A stretch of DNA of 58,855 nucleotides, from positions 1 to 58,855 of the forward strand of contig NZ_JAKSYM010000043.1 of NCBI RefSeq assembly GCF_022829545.1, written 5' to 3'. Made by a program: the position numbers and the translations under genes. Origin of the DNA: Methylobacterium sp. J-030. Its GTDB lineage: Bacteria; Pseudomonadota; Alphaproteobacteria; Rhizobiales; Beijerinckiaceae. The notes beneath the pieces are model-generated. The model was not told the DNA's origin and made no database searches. It was given only the letters and a program-made list of their open reading frames with translations. This document shows, one piece after another, positions 16,606-32,769 of this stretch. How positions within the stretch are numbered: position 1 is the stretch's first letter; every line of letters begins with the position of its first letter.

Positions 16606-18051
16606 TCACTCCGCCTCGATCGGCCCGTCCAGATCGCCGACGCCGTAGCGGCGCATCTTGGCGTAGAGCCCCTGCCGGCTCAGCCCCAGCATCTCCGCGG
16701 CCGAGGCCCGGTTGTCCCGGGTGATGCGCAGGGCCGCCTCGATACACAATTTCTCGATCAGGTCGGTGGTCTCGCGCACCAGGGTCTTCATCGAGACCCG
16801 GCCGACCAGCTCCGCCATCTGCTCCACCGAGCGCGGCACCTCGCGCCCGCCGGCGAATCGGCCTTCGGGGATCCGGCGCGGGGCGGGGCGGATCGCGAAG
16901 CCCAGGCAGGGGCGGGTGCCCGCCACCGAGACGGCGGCGACCTCCACGTCCTCCAGCCCGCCATAGGCGCCGCGGACGACCGTCGCGAAGCGCCGCACCG
17001 CGCCGTGATCGCCGAGCGTCGCGAACAGGGCCTGCGCCTCGGTCTCGTCGCGGCCGAGCCAATGATCCACGGAGCGGCCGCGGACCTGCCCCTCGGTGGC
17101 GAGTTGGGCCAGTTCCAGGAAGGCGGCGTTGGCGGTCAGGACCCGCCGGTTCGAATCGGTGACGACGAACCCCTCGGGCATCGCCTCGATCACCGCCTGC
17201 GTGGGCGCCTCCTGGCCGGAACCGGCCTCGGCGCCCGCCGGATCGGCCACGAGCCGCATCAGGGCGCTGGCGCCCCCCTCCCCACGGAATAGCGAGACCG
17301 AGACGGTGACCTCGCCCCGCCCGTGCGGCAGGACGGCCCGGACCTCCCCGGCCTGCCCGGTCGCCCGCAGGGCGGCGAACTGCGCCTCCAGGGCCCGGGT
17401 ACTGCTGGCGTCGAACAGCTCGACCACGTCCTGACCGGCGACCCGCTTGGCCGGGCGCCCGAGCAGCCGCGCGGCGGCCGGGTTCGCCTCGGCCACCCGC
17501 CGGGTCCCGGCATCGACCACCAGAACCGGCTCGCCGGAGATCTGGAACAGGAGCCGGTAGCGGGTCTCGACGGTGCGCAGGCGCTCGTAGTCCCGCTCCA
17601 GCGCCTGCTGGGTCTCCAGCAGGCGGCGCTGGAGGCCGGCCACCGCCCGCATGTCGCGCCCGAGCACGAGGATCGGGCCGCCCTTGGCCGGGCGGATCGA
17701 GGCGTAGCGGATCGGCAGGTCGATGCCGCTGGGGGAGGGGTGGTTGACCTGGCGCCAGCGGGTGATGCCCTCGGGGCCGGCGTCGCGCAGCAGGGCGTCG
17801 ACCTTGGGCCGGCTCTCGACCGTCACGGTGTCGACCCAGCGCCGGCCGAGCCAGCCGGGGATATTCTCCGCCTCGAGGTCGGTCCCGATCGACGCGTCGC
17901 GGATCACGCCGTCAGCGTCGATCACCAGCGAGACATCGGCGGACGCCGCGACGATGCGCCCGACCGCCTCGCCGTCGAGGTGGCCGGCTACCTGGTCCAG
18001 CACCGCGGGCGGGCCCGGGGGGGTAAGGTGCGGCTGAAGCGTCACGATCAC
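16606..18051 (-). CDS. ppsR: Photosynthesis gene repressor PpsR/CrtJ
   Basis: The 481-residue regulator has tandem PAS domains: about 30-140, 155-270 (EPVLVVDAGTRRVAEANPAAARLLG) and 290-400. A C-terminal FIS-type HTH (ALRITRDNRASAAEMLGLSRQGLYAKMRRYG) follows. It represses bch, crt and puc genes at high oxygen or light by binding TGT-N12-ACA. The start is a GTG at 18051 or 18045. Neither has a clear ribosome site, and TCACG/CGTGA arms flank the start. It lies 30 bp downstream of ppaA, so repressor and antirepressor are probably co-transcribed. Single Cys residues for redox control were not resolved. Confidence 0.93.
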   Translation of the reverse strand: MIVTLQPHLTPPGPPAVLDQVAGHLDGEAVGRIVAASADVSLVIDADGVIRDASIGTDLEAENIPGWLGRRWVDTVTVESRPKVDALLRDAGPEGITRWRQVNHPSPSGIDLPIRYASIRPAKGGPILVLGRDMRAVAGLQRRLLETQQALERDYERLRTVETRYRLLFQISGEPVLVVDAGTRRVAEANPAAARLLGRPAKRVAGQDVVELFDASSTRALEAQFAALRATGQAGEVRAVLPHGRGEVTVSVSLFRGEGGASALMRLVADPAGAEAGSGQEAPTQAVIEAMPEGFVVTDSNRRVLTANAAFLELAQLATEGQVRGRSVDHWLGRDETEAQALFATLGDHGAVRRFATVVRGAYGGLEDVEVAAVSVAGTRPCLGFAIRPAPRRIPEGRFAGGREVPRSVEQMAELVGRVSMKTLVRETTDLIEKLCIEAALRITRDNRASAAEMLGLSRQGLYAKMRRYGVGDLDGPIEAE

Positions 18052-18081
18052 CGTGATGTGATAAGGTGGATGACAACCCTT

Positions 18082-18969
18082 TCAACAGGCCAATGCCCGT
18101 CTGTCCAGCAAAGCTTCCGCCGCGGCGGGGGCCAGACAGGCGTCGAGCGCGCAGGCATCCGCGCCCACGATGCCTGCCTCGCCGCCGTGGCGCGCGAAAT
18201 AGGGGCCGCCGACCAGCACCCGGACCCCCGGATTGCGGGAGGCGCGCCGCACCTCCGCCACCGTCTCCGAGAGGACGGGCAGGAGGACGTCGGCGGAGAG
18301 CGACAGGCCGACCACCTCGAACCAGTCGGACGCCAGCAGGGCGAGGGGATCGAGCCCGGGCGCCGGCACCGCCGTGGTCACGTCCCAGCCGGCCTCCCGG
18401 AAGAAGCTCGCCACGATCGAGAGGCCGAACCGATGCGTCTCCCCGGGGCAGGGCAGCAGCAGCACGCTGCGCCCGCCGATCGGCGCCGATTCGCTCTCCA
18501 GCTCCAGGCAGAGCCGCCGGCTGATCGCCTGCAGCCGCCCGAGGGCCTCGGTGACGGCCAGGAAATCGCAGGCATCCTCCTCCCACAGGGCCCCGAGGTG
18601 CCGGGCCGCCGGGGCGAGGAGATCGAGGAGCAGTCGCGCCAGCGGCAGGCCGCCGTCCCGCAGGGCCGCGATCTCGCCGTCGAGATCCACCGGCCCGGGC
18701 GCGAGGAGAAGGGCGCTGAAGGCGGCGATCTCCGGCGGCGTCACAGCCCGGTCGGCCGGTGCCCGGCGCCCGGCGTCGGGGCGATGGGCCAGCATCAGCC
18801 GGGGCAGAATCTCGCCCTCGATCACGCGGGACAGGGTGTCGGGCAGTGGGCGCGGCGTGTCGGACCACGTCATCGGCCGGTCGCTGAACACCGGCGCGAC
18901 ATCGCTCACCGCGCCACACCCGGCCGTAGCCAGTTCCAGACGCTCGCCGAAATGCCTCCAGTGTCCCAT
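18082..18969 (-). CDS. ppaA: PpaA/AerR-type B12-binding antirepressor
   Basis: The 295-residue protein starts at an ATG (18969) with GGAGG six bases upstream. Residues about 90-165 are a helical region before a cobalamin-binding SCHIC domain. The segment GETHRFGLSIVASFFREAGWDV near 205 has the His that would ligate cobalt, and VVGLSLSADVLLPVLSETV plus VLVGGPYFARHGG complete the Rossmann-like fold. In Rhodobacter, AerR/PpaA binds cobalamin and antagonises CrtJ/PpsR in the light. Position directly upstream of ppsR is the conserved arrangement. Confidence 0.9.
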   Translation of the reverse strand: MGHWRHFGERLELATAGCGAVSDVAPVFSDRPMTWSDTPRPLPDTLSRVIEGEILPRLMLAHRPDAGRRAPADRAVTPPEIAAFSALLLAPGPVDLDGEIAALRDGGLPLARLLLDLLAPAARHLGALWEEDACDFLAVTEALGRLQAISRRLCLELESESAPIGGRSVLLLPCPGETHRFGLSIVASFFREAGWDVTTAVPAPGLDPLALLASDWFEVVGLSLSADVLLPVLSETVAEVRRASRNPGVRVLVGGPYFARHGGEAGIVGADACALDACLAPAAAEALLDRRALAC

Positions 18970-21073
<2,104 letters not shown>

Positions 21074-21077
21074 CGCC

Positions 21078-22641
21078 ATGCAGCTCACCCTCTGGACCTA
21101 CGAGGGCCCGCCCCACATCGGCGCGATGCGCGTCGCCACCGCGATGTCCGGCCTGCACTACGTGCTGCACGCGCCCCAGGGCGACACCTACGCCGACCTG
21201 CTGTTCACCATGATCGAGCGGCGGGATGCGCGCCCGCCCGTGACCTACACGACCTTCCGCGCCCAGGATCTCGGCCGCGACACCGCCGAGCTGTTCAAGC
21301 AGGCGGTCGCCGCCGCCCACGCGCGGTTCCAGCCGCAGGCGATGATCGTCGGCGCCTCCTGCACCGCTGAGCTGATCCAGGACGATCCGGGCGGCCTCGC
21401 CAAGGCGCTGGACCTGCCGATCCCGGTGATCCCACTGGAGCTGCCCGCCTATCAGAAGAAGGAGAACTGGGGCGCGTCGGAGACCTTCTACCGGCTCGTC
21501 CGGGCGCTCGCCGGTGCCCCTGGCCAGCGCCCCGCGCGCGAGCCCGGACAGCGCCCGCTCTGCAACATCCTCGGGCCCACGGCTCTGGGCTTCCGCCACC
21601 GGGACGACCTGATCGAGATCCGCCGGCTGCTCGACGGGCTCGGCATCGCCGTCAACGTCGTGGCGCCGCTGGGGGCCACGCCCGCCGAACTGGGCCGGCT
21701 CCGGGAGGCCGACTTCAACGTCGTGCTCTACCCTGAGACGGCCCGAACGGCCGCGGAGTACCTGAAGAAGAGTTTTGGGCAGCCGTTCACGAAAGAGCTG
21801 CCGATCGGCGTCGCCGGCACCCGCCGCTTCGTCACGGAGGTGGCGGGCCTCGCCGGGATCGATCCGGCGGCGGTGCTCGACGGCCCCGGCTCGCGCCTGC
21901 CCTGGTACTCCCGCTCGGTCGATTCGACGTATCTCACGGCCAAGCGCGTCTTCGTGTTCGGCGACGCCACGCACGCGATCGGCATCGCCCGGGTCGCCGC
22001 GAAGGAACTCGGCTTCACCGTGGTCGGGCTCGGCACCTACGGCCGCGAATTCGCCCGGGAGGTCCGCGCCGAGGCGGCCGAGCACGGCATCGAGGCGCTG
22101 ATCACCGACGACTACCTCGACGTCGAGGCTGCGATCCGCGCGGCCGCGCCGGAACTGGTGCTCGGCACCCAGATGGAGCGCCACGTCGCCAAACGGCTCG
22201 GCATCCCCTGCGCGGTGATCTCGGCGCCGGTCCACGTCCAGGATTTTCCGGCCCGCTACGCCCCGCAGATGGGCTTCGAGGGCGCCAACGTCCTGTTCGA
22301 CACCCTGGTCCATCCGCTGATGATGGGCCTCGAAGAGCACCTCCTCGGCATGTTCCGGGAGGATCCCGAATTCCACGACGGCGTCGGCCCCTCGCATCTC
22401 GGCGGCAAGTCCTACGGGACTCCGGCGGACGGGGCGTTCGAGGCCGCGGAACGGGCGCCGGCCGACCCCCCTCCGACGCCGGCGCCCGTTCCGATTCTCT
22501 TGGACCACGCGGCCTGGTCGCCGGAGGCCGAGAAGGAGCTGAGAAAGATCCCGTTCTTCGTGCGCGGGAAGGCCCGCACCAACACCGAGACCTTCGCCCG
22601 GGAGCGCCACCTGCCGCTCATCACCGTCGAGACCCTCTACG

Positions 22642-22667
<26 letters not shown>
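21078..22667 (+). CDS. bchB: Dark-operative protochlorophyllide reductase subunit B
   Basis: The 529 residues begin [18 protein letters not shown]. The N-terminal half resembles NifK and contributes an Asp and cysteines to the NB-cluster ([13 protein letters not shown] near residue 94). The C-terminal 50 residues ([21 protein letters not shown]...[13 protein letters not shown]) form the conserved BchB tail. With BchN and BchL it reduces ring D of protochlorophyllide without light. The protein end overlaps the bchH start by 26 bases. Confidence 0.97.
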
Positions 22668-27235
<4,568 letters not shown>

Positions 27236-27236
<1 letters not shown>

Positions 27237-28015
27237 TGGCCAGCGGCAGCTACGACGCCCGCCGGGGCGAGCTCACCACCTATTTCGACCGCACCGCGGT
27301 CGAGGCGTGGTCGCGCCTGACCTCGGACGCCCCGGTGAGCCGGATCCGCGCCACGGTGCGGGCCGGACGCAACGCCATGCGGGCGACGCTGCTCAGCTGG
27401 CTGCCCGCCGACATGACGGGAATGCGCCTGCTCGATGCCGGCTGCGGTACCGGGGCGCTCAGCGTCGAGGCGGCGCGGCGCGGGGCCGAGGTGGTGGCGA
27501 TCGACGTCTCGCCGACGCTGATCGGCCTGGCGCGGGAGCGGCTTCCGACGATCTCCGGCGCAGGGCGCATCGAGTTCCGCGTCGGCGACATGCTCGACCC
27601 GGCGCTCGGCCGGTTCAACCACGTGGTGGCGATGGATTCGCTGATCCACTACCGCGCCGCCGACATCGCCCGGGCGCTGGCGGTGCTGGGTGCGCGGACC
27701 GACGGGTCGGTGCTGTTCACGGTGGCGCCGCGCACGGCTTTGCTGACGCTGATGCACGCGGCCGGACAGTTCTTTCCCCGCGGCGACCGCTCGCCGGCGA
27801 TCGTGCCGGTGACCGAGGGCGGGCTGCGGCGGCGGATCTCCTCGGAGAAGGCTCTAGACGGTTTCGCGTGGGCGCAGAGCCGCCGGATCAACAGCGGGTT
27901 CTACCTGTCGAACGCGGTGGCGCTGACGCGCACGCTCCCACCCCCCTCTGCGGGGGAGGCTACCCTGCGCAGCGGGGGCGGAGGGGGTGCAGCGGCGCCC
28001 GGGATGCGCACATGA
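27236..28015 (+). CDS. bchM: Magnesium-protoporphyrin O-methyltransferase with repeat-derived C-terminus
   Basis: The 259-residue SAM-dependent enzyme methylates the C13 propionate of Mg-protoporphyrin. Motif I LLDAGCGTGALSVEAA (near residue 64) and FNHVVAMDSLIHY (near 125) are clear, as is the C-terminal RINSGFYLSNAVALTR. Homologues end at about this point. Here about 24 more residues (Pro-rich, then Gly/Ala-rich) follow. The DNA for this tail, about 27937-28000, matches the GC-rich palindromic repeat seen in intergenic gaps of the window. The stop overlaps the lhaA start (ATGA), so the repeat also carries the lhaA translation-initiation region. Confidence 0.95.
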
Positions 28016-29442
28016 GTACCGCATCCCAAAACCTCACCCGCGCCCTGATGCGCCTCGGCCCGGCGATCCTGCCCTTCGCGGATGCCGCCACCGTCGAGCT
28101 GCCGCTGGGACGCCTGCTCCGGCTCGCCCTGTTCCAGGTCACCGTCGGCATGGCCGCGGTGCTGCTGATCGGCACGCTCAACCGGGTGATGATCGTCGAA
28201 CTCGCCGTGCCGGCCTGGATCGTCGCCATGATGCTGGCCCTGCCGCTGGTCTTCGCCCCCCTGCGGGCGCTGGTCGGCTTCCGCTCGGACACGCACCGCT
28301 CGGTGCTGGGCTGGCGGCGGGTGCCCTACATCTGGTTCGGCACGCTGCTCCAGTTCGGCGGGCTGGCGATCATGCCGTTCGCCCTGCTGATCCTGTCGGG
28401 CGACACCACCGGTCCGCTCTGGGTCGGCGACCTCGCCGCCGCGCTCGCCTTCCTGCTGGTCGGCGCGGGGCTCCACACCACCCAGACCGTGGGGCTCGCG
28501 CTCGCCACCGACCTCGCCCCCGCGCACGCCCGCCCGAAGGTCGTGGCTTTGCTCTGCGCCGCGCTGCTGTTCGGCATGATGGCGAGCGCCGTGCTGTTCG
28601 GCCTGTTCCTCGCCCACTTCTCCCCGGTGCGGCTGATCCAGGTGATCCAGGGCGCGGCGCTGGTCACCATCATCCTCAACGGCTTCGCCCTGTGGAAGCA
28701 GGAGCCGCGCGACCCGAACCGCACCCGCGCGGCGCCGGCCCGCGATTTCCGCGCCTCCTGGCGGGCCTATGCGGGGGCGGGCACCGCCCGGCGGCGCCTC
28801 GTGGCGATCGGGCTCGGTACGGCCGGCTTCTCCATGCAGGACATCCTGCTCGAACCCTATGGCGGCCAGATCCTGCACCTCTCCGTCGGTGCGACCACAG
28901 CCCTCACCGCGCTGCTGGCCGCCGGCGGCGGGCTCGGCCTGCTGATCGCGGCCCGCTGGCTCGGGCGCGGGGGCGATCCGTTCCGGGTGTCGGCGGTCGG
29001 CGTCGGGATCGGGATCCTCGCCTTCTCGGCGGTGGTGTTTGCCGCCCCGCTCGCCTCGGCCGACCTGTTCGCGGCGGGCGTCAGCCTGATCGGCCTCGGC
29101 GGCGGCCTGTTCGCCCACGGCACGCTGACCGCCTCGATGAACCGCGCCGGCCCCGAGGATACCGGGCTGGCGCTCGGCGCCTGGGGCGCCGTGCAGGCGA
29201 CCGCGGCCGGCCTGTCGATCGCGGCGAGCGGCCTCGTGCGCGACGTCGGCGGCGCCATCGCCCAGTCGGGGGTGCTCGGCGAGGGCATGAACGAGCCCGC
29301 CATCGGCTACCTGATCGTCTACCACATCGAGATCGCCCTGCTGTTCGCGGCCCTCCTCGCCCTGGGGCCGCTGGTGCGGGAGGACGCGCGCGCGCAGACG
29401 CAACACCGGCTCGGCGGCAATCTCGCCGGCCGGCCGGCCTGA
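28012..29442 (+). CDS. lhaA: Light-harvesting 1 assembly protein LhaA (PucC family)
   Basis: The 476 residues make 12 predicted membrane helices. The N-terminal PFADAATVELPLGRLLRLALFQ and RVMIVELAVPAWIVAMML, then FGSDTHRSVLGWRRVPYIW-type loop (FRSDTHRSVLGWRRVPYIW), and QDILLEPYGG are hallmarks. LhaA supports LH1 assembly around the reaction centre. It lies between bchM and puhA as in other purple bacteria. It is a paralogue of the MFS gene at 14048. Confidence 0.95.
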   Translation: MSTASQNLTRALMRLGPAILPFADAATVELPLGRLLRLALFQVTVGMAAVLLIGTLNRVMIVELAVPAWIVAMMLALPLVFAPLRALVGFRSDTHRSVLGWRRVPYIWFGTLLQFGGLAIMPFALLILSGDTTGPLWVGDLAAALAFLLVGAGLHTTQTVGLALATDLAPAHARPKVVALLCAALLFGMMASAVLFGLFLAHFSPVRLIQVIQGAALVTIILNGFALWKQEPRDPNRTRAAPARDFRASWRAYAGAGTARRRLVAIGLGTAGFSMQDILLEPYGGQILHLSVGATTALTALLAAGGGLGLLIAARWLGRGGDPFRVSAVGVGIGILAFSAVVFAAPLASADLFAAGVSLIGLGGGLFAHGTLTASMNRAGPEDTGLALGAWGAVQATAAGLSIAASGLVRDVGGAIAQSGVLGEGMNEPAIGYLIVYHIEIALLFAALLALGPLVREDARAQTQHRLGGNLAGRPA

Positions 29443-29460
29443 GAGACGGGGAGGTCAGCC

Positions 29461-30240
29461 ATGCCACACGGCGCACTTACAGGTTACGTCGACGTCGCCC
29501 AGGTCGTGCTCTACGCGTTCTTCCTGTTCTTCGCCGGGCTCGTGTTCTGGCTGCGCCGGGAGGACCGGCGCGAGGGCTATCCCCTGGAGAACGAGGCGGT
29601 CGGGCGCCGCAAGACGGTCGATCCGTTCCTGATCCCCCGCTCCAAGGCGTTCCACCTGCCGGGCGGCGAGACCACCTACGCGCCGCAGGCCGTGCACGGC
29701 CGCGACGACGTCGAGACCGGCATCCCGGCCCGCAAGGTCGAGCCCTGGCCGGGCGCGCCCTATGAGCGCACCGAGACCTCGCTCCAGGCCGGCGTCGGCC
29801 CCGGCTCCTGGGTGCTCCGGCACGACGTGCACGACCGGACCTGGGACAACGAGATCCGGATCGTGCCCCTGCGGGTGGCGACGAACTTCGTCGTCCACGA
29901 GGCCGGCCCGAACCCGATCGGCATGACGGTGTTCGGCACCGACAACGCCGTTGCGGGCGTCGTCAGCGACGTCTGGGTGGATCGCGGCGAGTCGCTGATC
30001 CGCTACTACGAGGTGGAATTGTCCACGGGCGGCCGCCGGCTGATGCCGACCACCTTCTGCCGGGCCGGCGGCTTCACCAAGACGGTCAAGTCCGAGGCGC
30101 TGCTCGCCAGCCAGTTCGCCGACATCCCCACCACCCGCGATCCCGACAGCGTCACCTTCCTGGAGGAGGAGCGGATCATGTCGTATTTCGGCGCCGGCAC
30201 GCTCTACGCCACGCCCGCCCGGACGGAGCCCCTGATATGA
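29461..30240 (+). CDS. puhA: Photosynthetic reaction centre H subunit
   Basis: The 259-residue H chain has one N-terminal membrane helix (VDVAQVVLYAFFLFFAGLVFWL) and a large cytoplasmic PRC-barrel domain. Landmarks: RREDRREGYPLE, FHLPGG, DNEIRIVPLRVATNFVV, and GTVKSE-type end (TKTVKSEALLASQFADIP). GGGGAGG-like sequence precedes the start. The L and M subunits (puf) are not in this window. Confidence 0.97.
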   Translation: MPHGALTGYVDVAQVVLYAFFLFFAGLVFWLRREDRREGYPLENEAVGRRKTVDPFLIPRSKAFHLPGGETTYAPQAVHGRDDVETGIPARKVEPWPGAPYERTETSLQAGVGPGSWVLRHDVHDRTWDNEIRIVPLRVATNFVVHEAGPNPIGMTVFGTDNAVAGVVSDVWVDRGESLIRYYEVELSTGGRRLMPTTFCRAGGFTKTVKSEALLASQFADIPTTRDPDSVTFLEEERIMSYFGAGTLYATPARTEPLI

Positions 30241-30887
30241 GCGGCGATTTCCTCCCCGAGGGCACCCCGCGGGGGCTGCCCGGCCCGCTGCCAGCGGGCG
30301 AGCGCATCCTGTGGCAGGGCGCGCCGACGACCACGGGCCTGCTGGTCCGTGTGTTCCACGCCCGCCTGGTGATCGCGTGGTTCGGGGTCTGCGCCCTGGC
30401 CTTCGGCCTCGCGGCGGGTTCATCCGGCGCGGCGCTGACGGTGGTGGTGCCGACCCTGGTGATCGGCGGGGGCGGCGTGGCCCTGCTCTGGCTACTCGCG
30501 TGGCTGACCCATCGCACCACGCTCTACACGGTCACCAACCGCCGGATCGTGCTGCAGGCCGGCATCGCCCTGCCGGTGACCCACAACCTGCCCTTCGCGC
30601 AGATCGACACTGCGGCGTTGCGCGCCTTCACGGATGGCACCGGCGACCTGCCCCTGCAGTTGCGGCCGGGCCTACGCATCGCCTACCTTCAGCTCTGGCC
30701 GCATGCCCGGCCCTGGCATCTTTCGCGGACCGAGCCCATGCTGCGCTCCGTGCCGGACGCCGACGGGGTGGCGGCTCTGCTGGGGCAGGCACTCGCCGCC
30801 CATGCCGACGGCGCCACGCCGTCGGTCCGGGTGGCCCGTCTGGGTCCGGCGAACGCGAATTCCGGCCGCCTCGTGGCAGCCGAATAG
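30237..30887 (+). CDS. puhB: Photosynthetic complex assembly protein PuhB
   Basis: The 216-residue protein has a bacterial PH-like domain after two or three membrane segments (LVIAWFGVCALAFGLAAG and VALLWLLAWLTHRTTLYTVTNRRIVL). It begins GDFLPEGTPRGLPGPLPAGERILWQG, a typical PuhB start. It assists reaction-centre assembly. Four-base overlap with puhA; puhC begins 11 bp later. Confidence 0.93.
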   Translation: MSGDFLPEGTPRGLPGPLPAGERILWQGAPTTTGLLVRVFHARLVIAWFGVCALAFGLAAGSSGAALTVVVPTLVIGGGGVALLWLLAWLTHRTTLYTVTNRRIVLQAGIALPVTHNLPFAQIDTAALRAFTDGTGDLPLQLRPGLRIAYLQLWPHARPWHLSRTEPMLRSVPDADGVAALLGQALAAHADGATPSVRVARLGPANANSGRLVAAE

Positions 30888-30898
30888 GGGAGGGAACG

Positions 30899-31387
30899 AT
30901 GGGCGAGCGGGCGGTCAACGCCGGCCGAACGGCCGGACCGGCACCGGCGCTGCTGATGATCGGCGCCGGAGCGCTGATGGGCTTCTCCATGCTGGCGGTC
31001 CTGATCGGCCGGAGCGAGGGCGTGGGCCTGGTCGCCCTGCCGCCTGCCAAGCCCGTGGCGCAACTCGAATTCCGCGCCGAGGATCAGGTCGACGGCTCGA
31101 TCGCCCTGCGCAACGTCGCCGACCAGAAGATCCTCGCCTGGATCCGCCCCGGCGAGGATGGTTTTCTGCGCGGGACCCTGCGGGGCCTCGCCCAGGCTCG
31201 CCAGCGCGACGGCCTCGGGCCGGAAAAACCCTTCAGCCTGACCCGCTACGACGACGGCCGCCTCGCCCTCGCCGACGAGGCCACCGGCCGCCGGGTGCCG
31301 CTCGAAGCCTTCGGGCCGACCAATGCCGGGGCCTTCGCCCGCCTGATGCCCGCCGCCCCGGGCACGCCCGTCCCGGAGACCCGGTGA
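30899..31387 (+). CDS. puhC: Photosynthetic complex assembly protein PuhC
   Basis: The 162-residue protein has one N-terminal membrane anchor ([19 protein letters not shown]) and a periplasmic domain. Conserved parts are RFEDQ-like [32 protein letters not shown] segment, and [14 protein letters not shown]. It supports reaction centre/LH1 organisation. The ATG has GGGAGGG seven bases upstream. The stop overlaps the next gene (TGATG). Confidence 0.93.
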   Translation: MGERAVNAGRTAGPAPALLMIGAGALMGFSMLAVLIGRSEGVGLVALPPAKPVAQLEFRAEDQVDGSIALRNVADQKILAWIRPGEDGFLRGTLRGLAQARQRDGLGPEKPFSLTRYDDGRLALADEATGRRVPLEAFGPTNAGAFARLMPAAPGTPVPETR

Positions 31388-31683
31388 TGGGCCTGTTCGG
31401 CAGCCGCACCGTCACCGTGCCCTGCACGGTCGAGATCGAGCAGACGCCCGAGAGCCTGCACGCGCACGTCACTCTGGAGGCCGGCTTCGACATCGCGCCC
31501 GGCGACGAAGTCCGGGTCCACGACGCGCCGACCTCCGTGCCCTACGGCGAGCGCCTCACCGTGCGGCGCACCGCCACCGTCACCCGGGCCGGGCCGCTGG
31601 AGCGGCTCTGGACCAAGCTCATCGCCCATCTCGAGCTGACCGAACTCTACGAGGTCAGCTTTTCCGAGAGGAGGAAGCTGTGA
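31387..31683 (+). CDS. Conserved 98-residue protein between puhC and acsF
   Basis: The 98 residues form an all-beta-looking protein with no membrane segment. It has a [19 protein letters not shown] strand pair, a basic patch [14 protein letters not shown], and a helical C-terminal [15 protein letters not shown]. Alphaproteobacterial clusters often have a small unnamed ORF in this slot. Coupling on both sides (TGATG with puhC, GTGA with acsF) implies a role in reaction-centre or cyclase maturation. Function is unknown. Confidence 0.8.
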   Translation: MGLFGSRTVTVPCTVEIEQTPESLHAHVTLEAGFDIAPGDEVRVHDAPTSVPYGERLTVRRTATVTRAGPLERLWTKLIAHLELTELYEVSFSERRKL

Positions 31684-32768
31684 ACGCTCCCGTCGCGCCC
31701 CCCGCCGGCCAGCCGCTCCCGAAGGTCCCGGTGAACGAATCGACCAAGGCCGCCCAGGAGACGACCTTCCTCAGCCCGCGCTTCTACACCACGGATTTCG
31801 AAGAGCTCGACCGCACGAACGTCGAGCCGGTGCGGCGCGACTGGGACCTGCTCATCGCCGAGCTGCGCGCCGATCCGAACAAGCGTCACTTCACCCGCAA
31901 TGCGGAGTTCGACTGCGACCTGTCGCGGATGGAGCCCGAGCTGCGCAAGGAGTTTCTGGATTTCCTGGTGTCCTCGATCACCGCCGAATTCTCCGGCTGC
32001 GTGCTCTACGCCGAGATGCGCAAGCGGGCGAAGAACAAGGACATCAAGGAACTGTTCGGCTTCATGAGCCGCGACGAGGCGCGCCATGCCGGCTTCATCA
32101 ACGACACGCTGAAGGATTTCGGCATCGGCGTGGATTTGGGCTTTCTCACGAAGTCCAAAAAATACACGTTCTTCCGGCCGAAATTCATCTTCTACGCGAC
32201 CTATCTGTCCGAGAAGATCGGCTACGCCCGCTACATCACGATCTTCCGCGAGCTGGAGCGGCACCCGGAGCGGCGCATCCACCCGATCTTCAAGTGGTTC
32301 GAGCTGTGGTGCAACGACGAGTTCCGCCACGGCGAGGCGTTCGCGCTGCTGATGCGGGCGAACCCGAAGCTGACGAGCGGCGTGAACCGCTACTGGATCC
32401 GGTTCTTCCTGCTCGCGGTCTTCGCCACCATGTACGTGCGCGACCATCACCGCCCGGCCTTCCACGCGGCGCTCGGGGTCGACCCGAGCGACTACGACTT
32501 CAAGGTCTTCCGGATCACCTCTGAGATCTCCCGGCAGACCTTCCCGCTGGAACTCGACCTCGACAACCCGGCGTTCAAGGCGGGGCTCGACCGGCTGCTC
32601 GCCTGCTCCCGGGCGATCGCCGACGCCAGGGCGCGGGGTGGGCTCGTCGGCAAGGCGCAGCACGGCGTGCAGGTGCTGCGCGCGGCCGCGACCTTCGCCC
32701 GGCTCTACTGCCTGCCCGTCAAGGCCAACACCCTGCCGGCCGATATCCGCCTCCAGCCGGTCTGGTAG
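31680..32768 (+). CDS. acsF: Aerobic Mg-protoporphyrin IX monomethyl ester cyclase
   Basis: The 362-residue di-iron oxygenase forms ring E using O2. Ligand motifs are visible in order: [14 protein letters not shown]...EMRKR, then [12 protein letters not shown] (E-x-x-H near residue 125), then [11 protein letters not shown], and [12 protein letters not shown] (E-x-x-H near 220). The GTG start at 31680 overlaps the previous gene. No BchE is present here, so ring closure requires oxygen, unlike in strictly anaerobic phototrophs. Confidence 0.96.
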   Translation: MNAPVAPPAGQPLPKVPVNESTKAAQETTFLSPRFYTTDFEELDRTNVEPVRRDWDLLIAELRADPNKRHFTRNAEFDCDLSRMEPELRKEFLDFLVSSITAEFSGCVLYAEMRKRAKNKDIKELFGFMSRDEARHAGFINDTLKDFGIGVDLGFLTKSKKYTFFRPKFIFYATYLSEKIGYARYITIFRELERHPERRIHPIFKWFELWCNDEFRHGEAFALLMRANPKLTSGVNRYWIRFFLLAVFATMYVRDHHRPAFHAALGVDPSDYDFKVFRITSEISRQTFPLELDLDNPAFKAGLDRLLACSRAIADARARGGLVGKAQHGVQVLRAAATFARLYCLPVKANTLPADIRLQPVW

Positions 32769-32769
32769 C

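Noticed and set aside
16323..16724. A 133-residue plus-strand frame near the bchG promoter
   Set aside because: It lies in a promoter region and overlaps ppsR antisense; no protein-like features.
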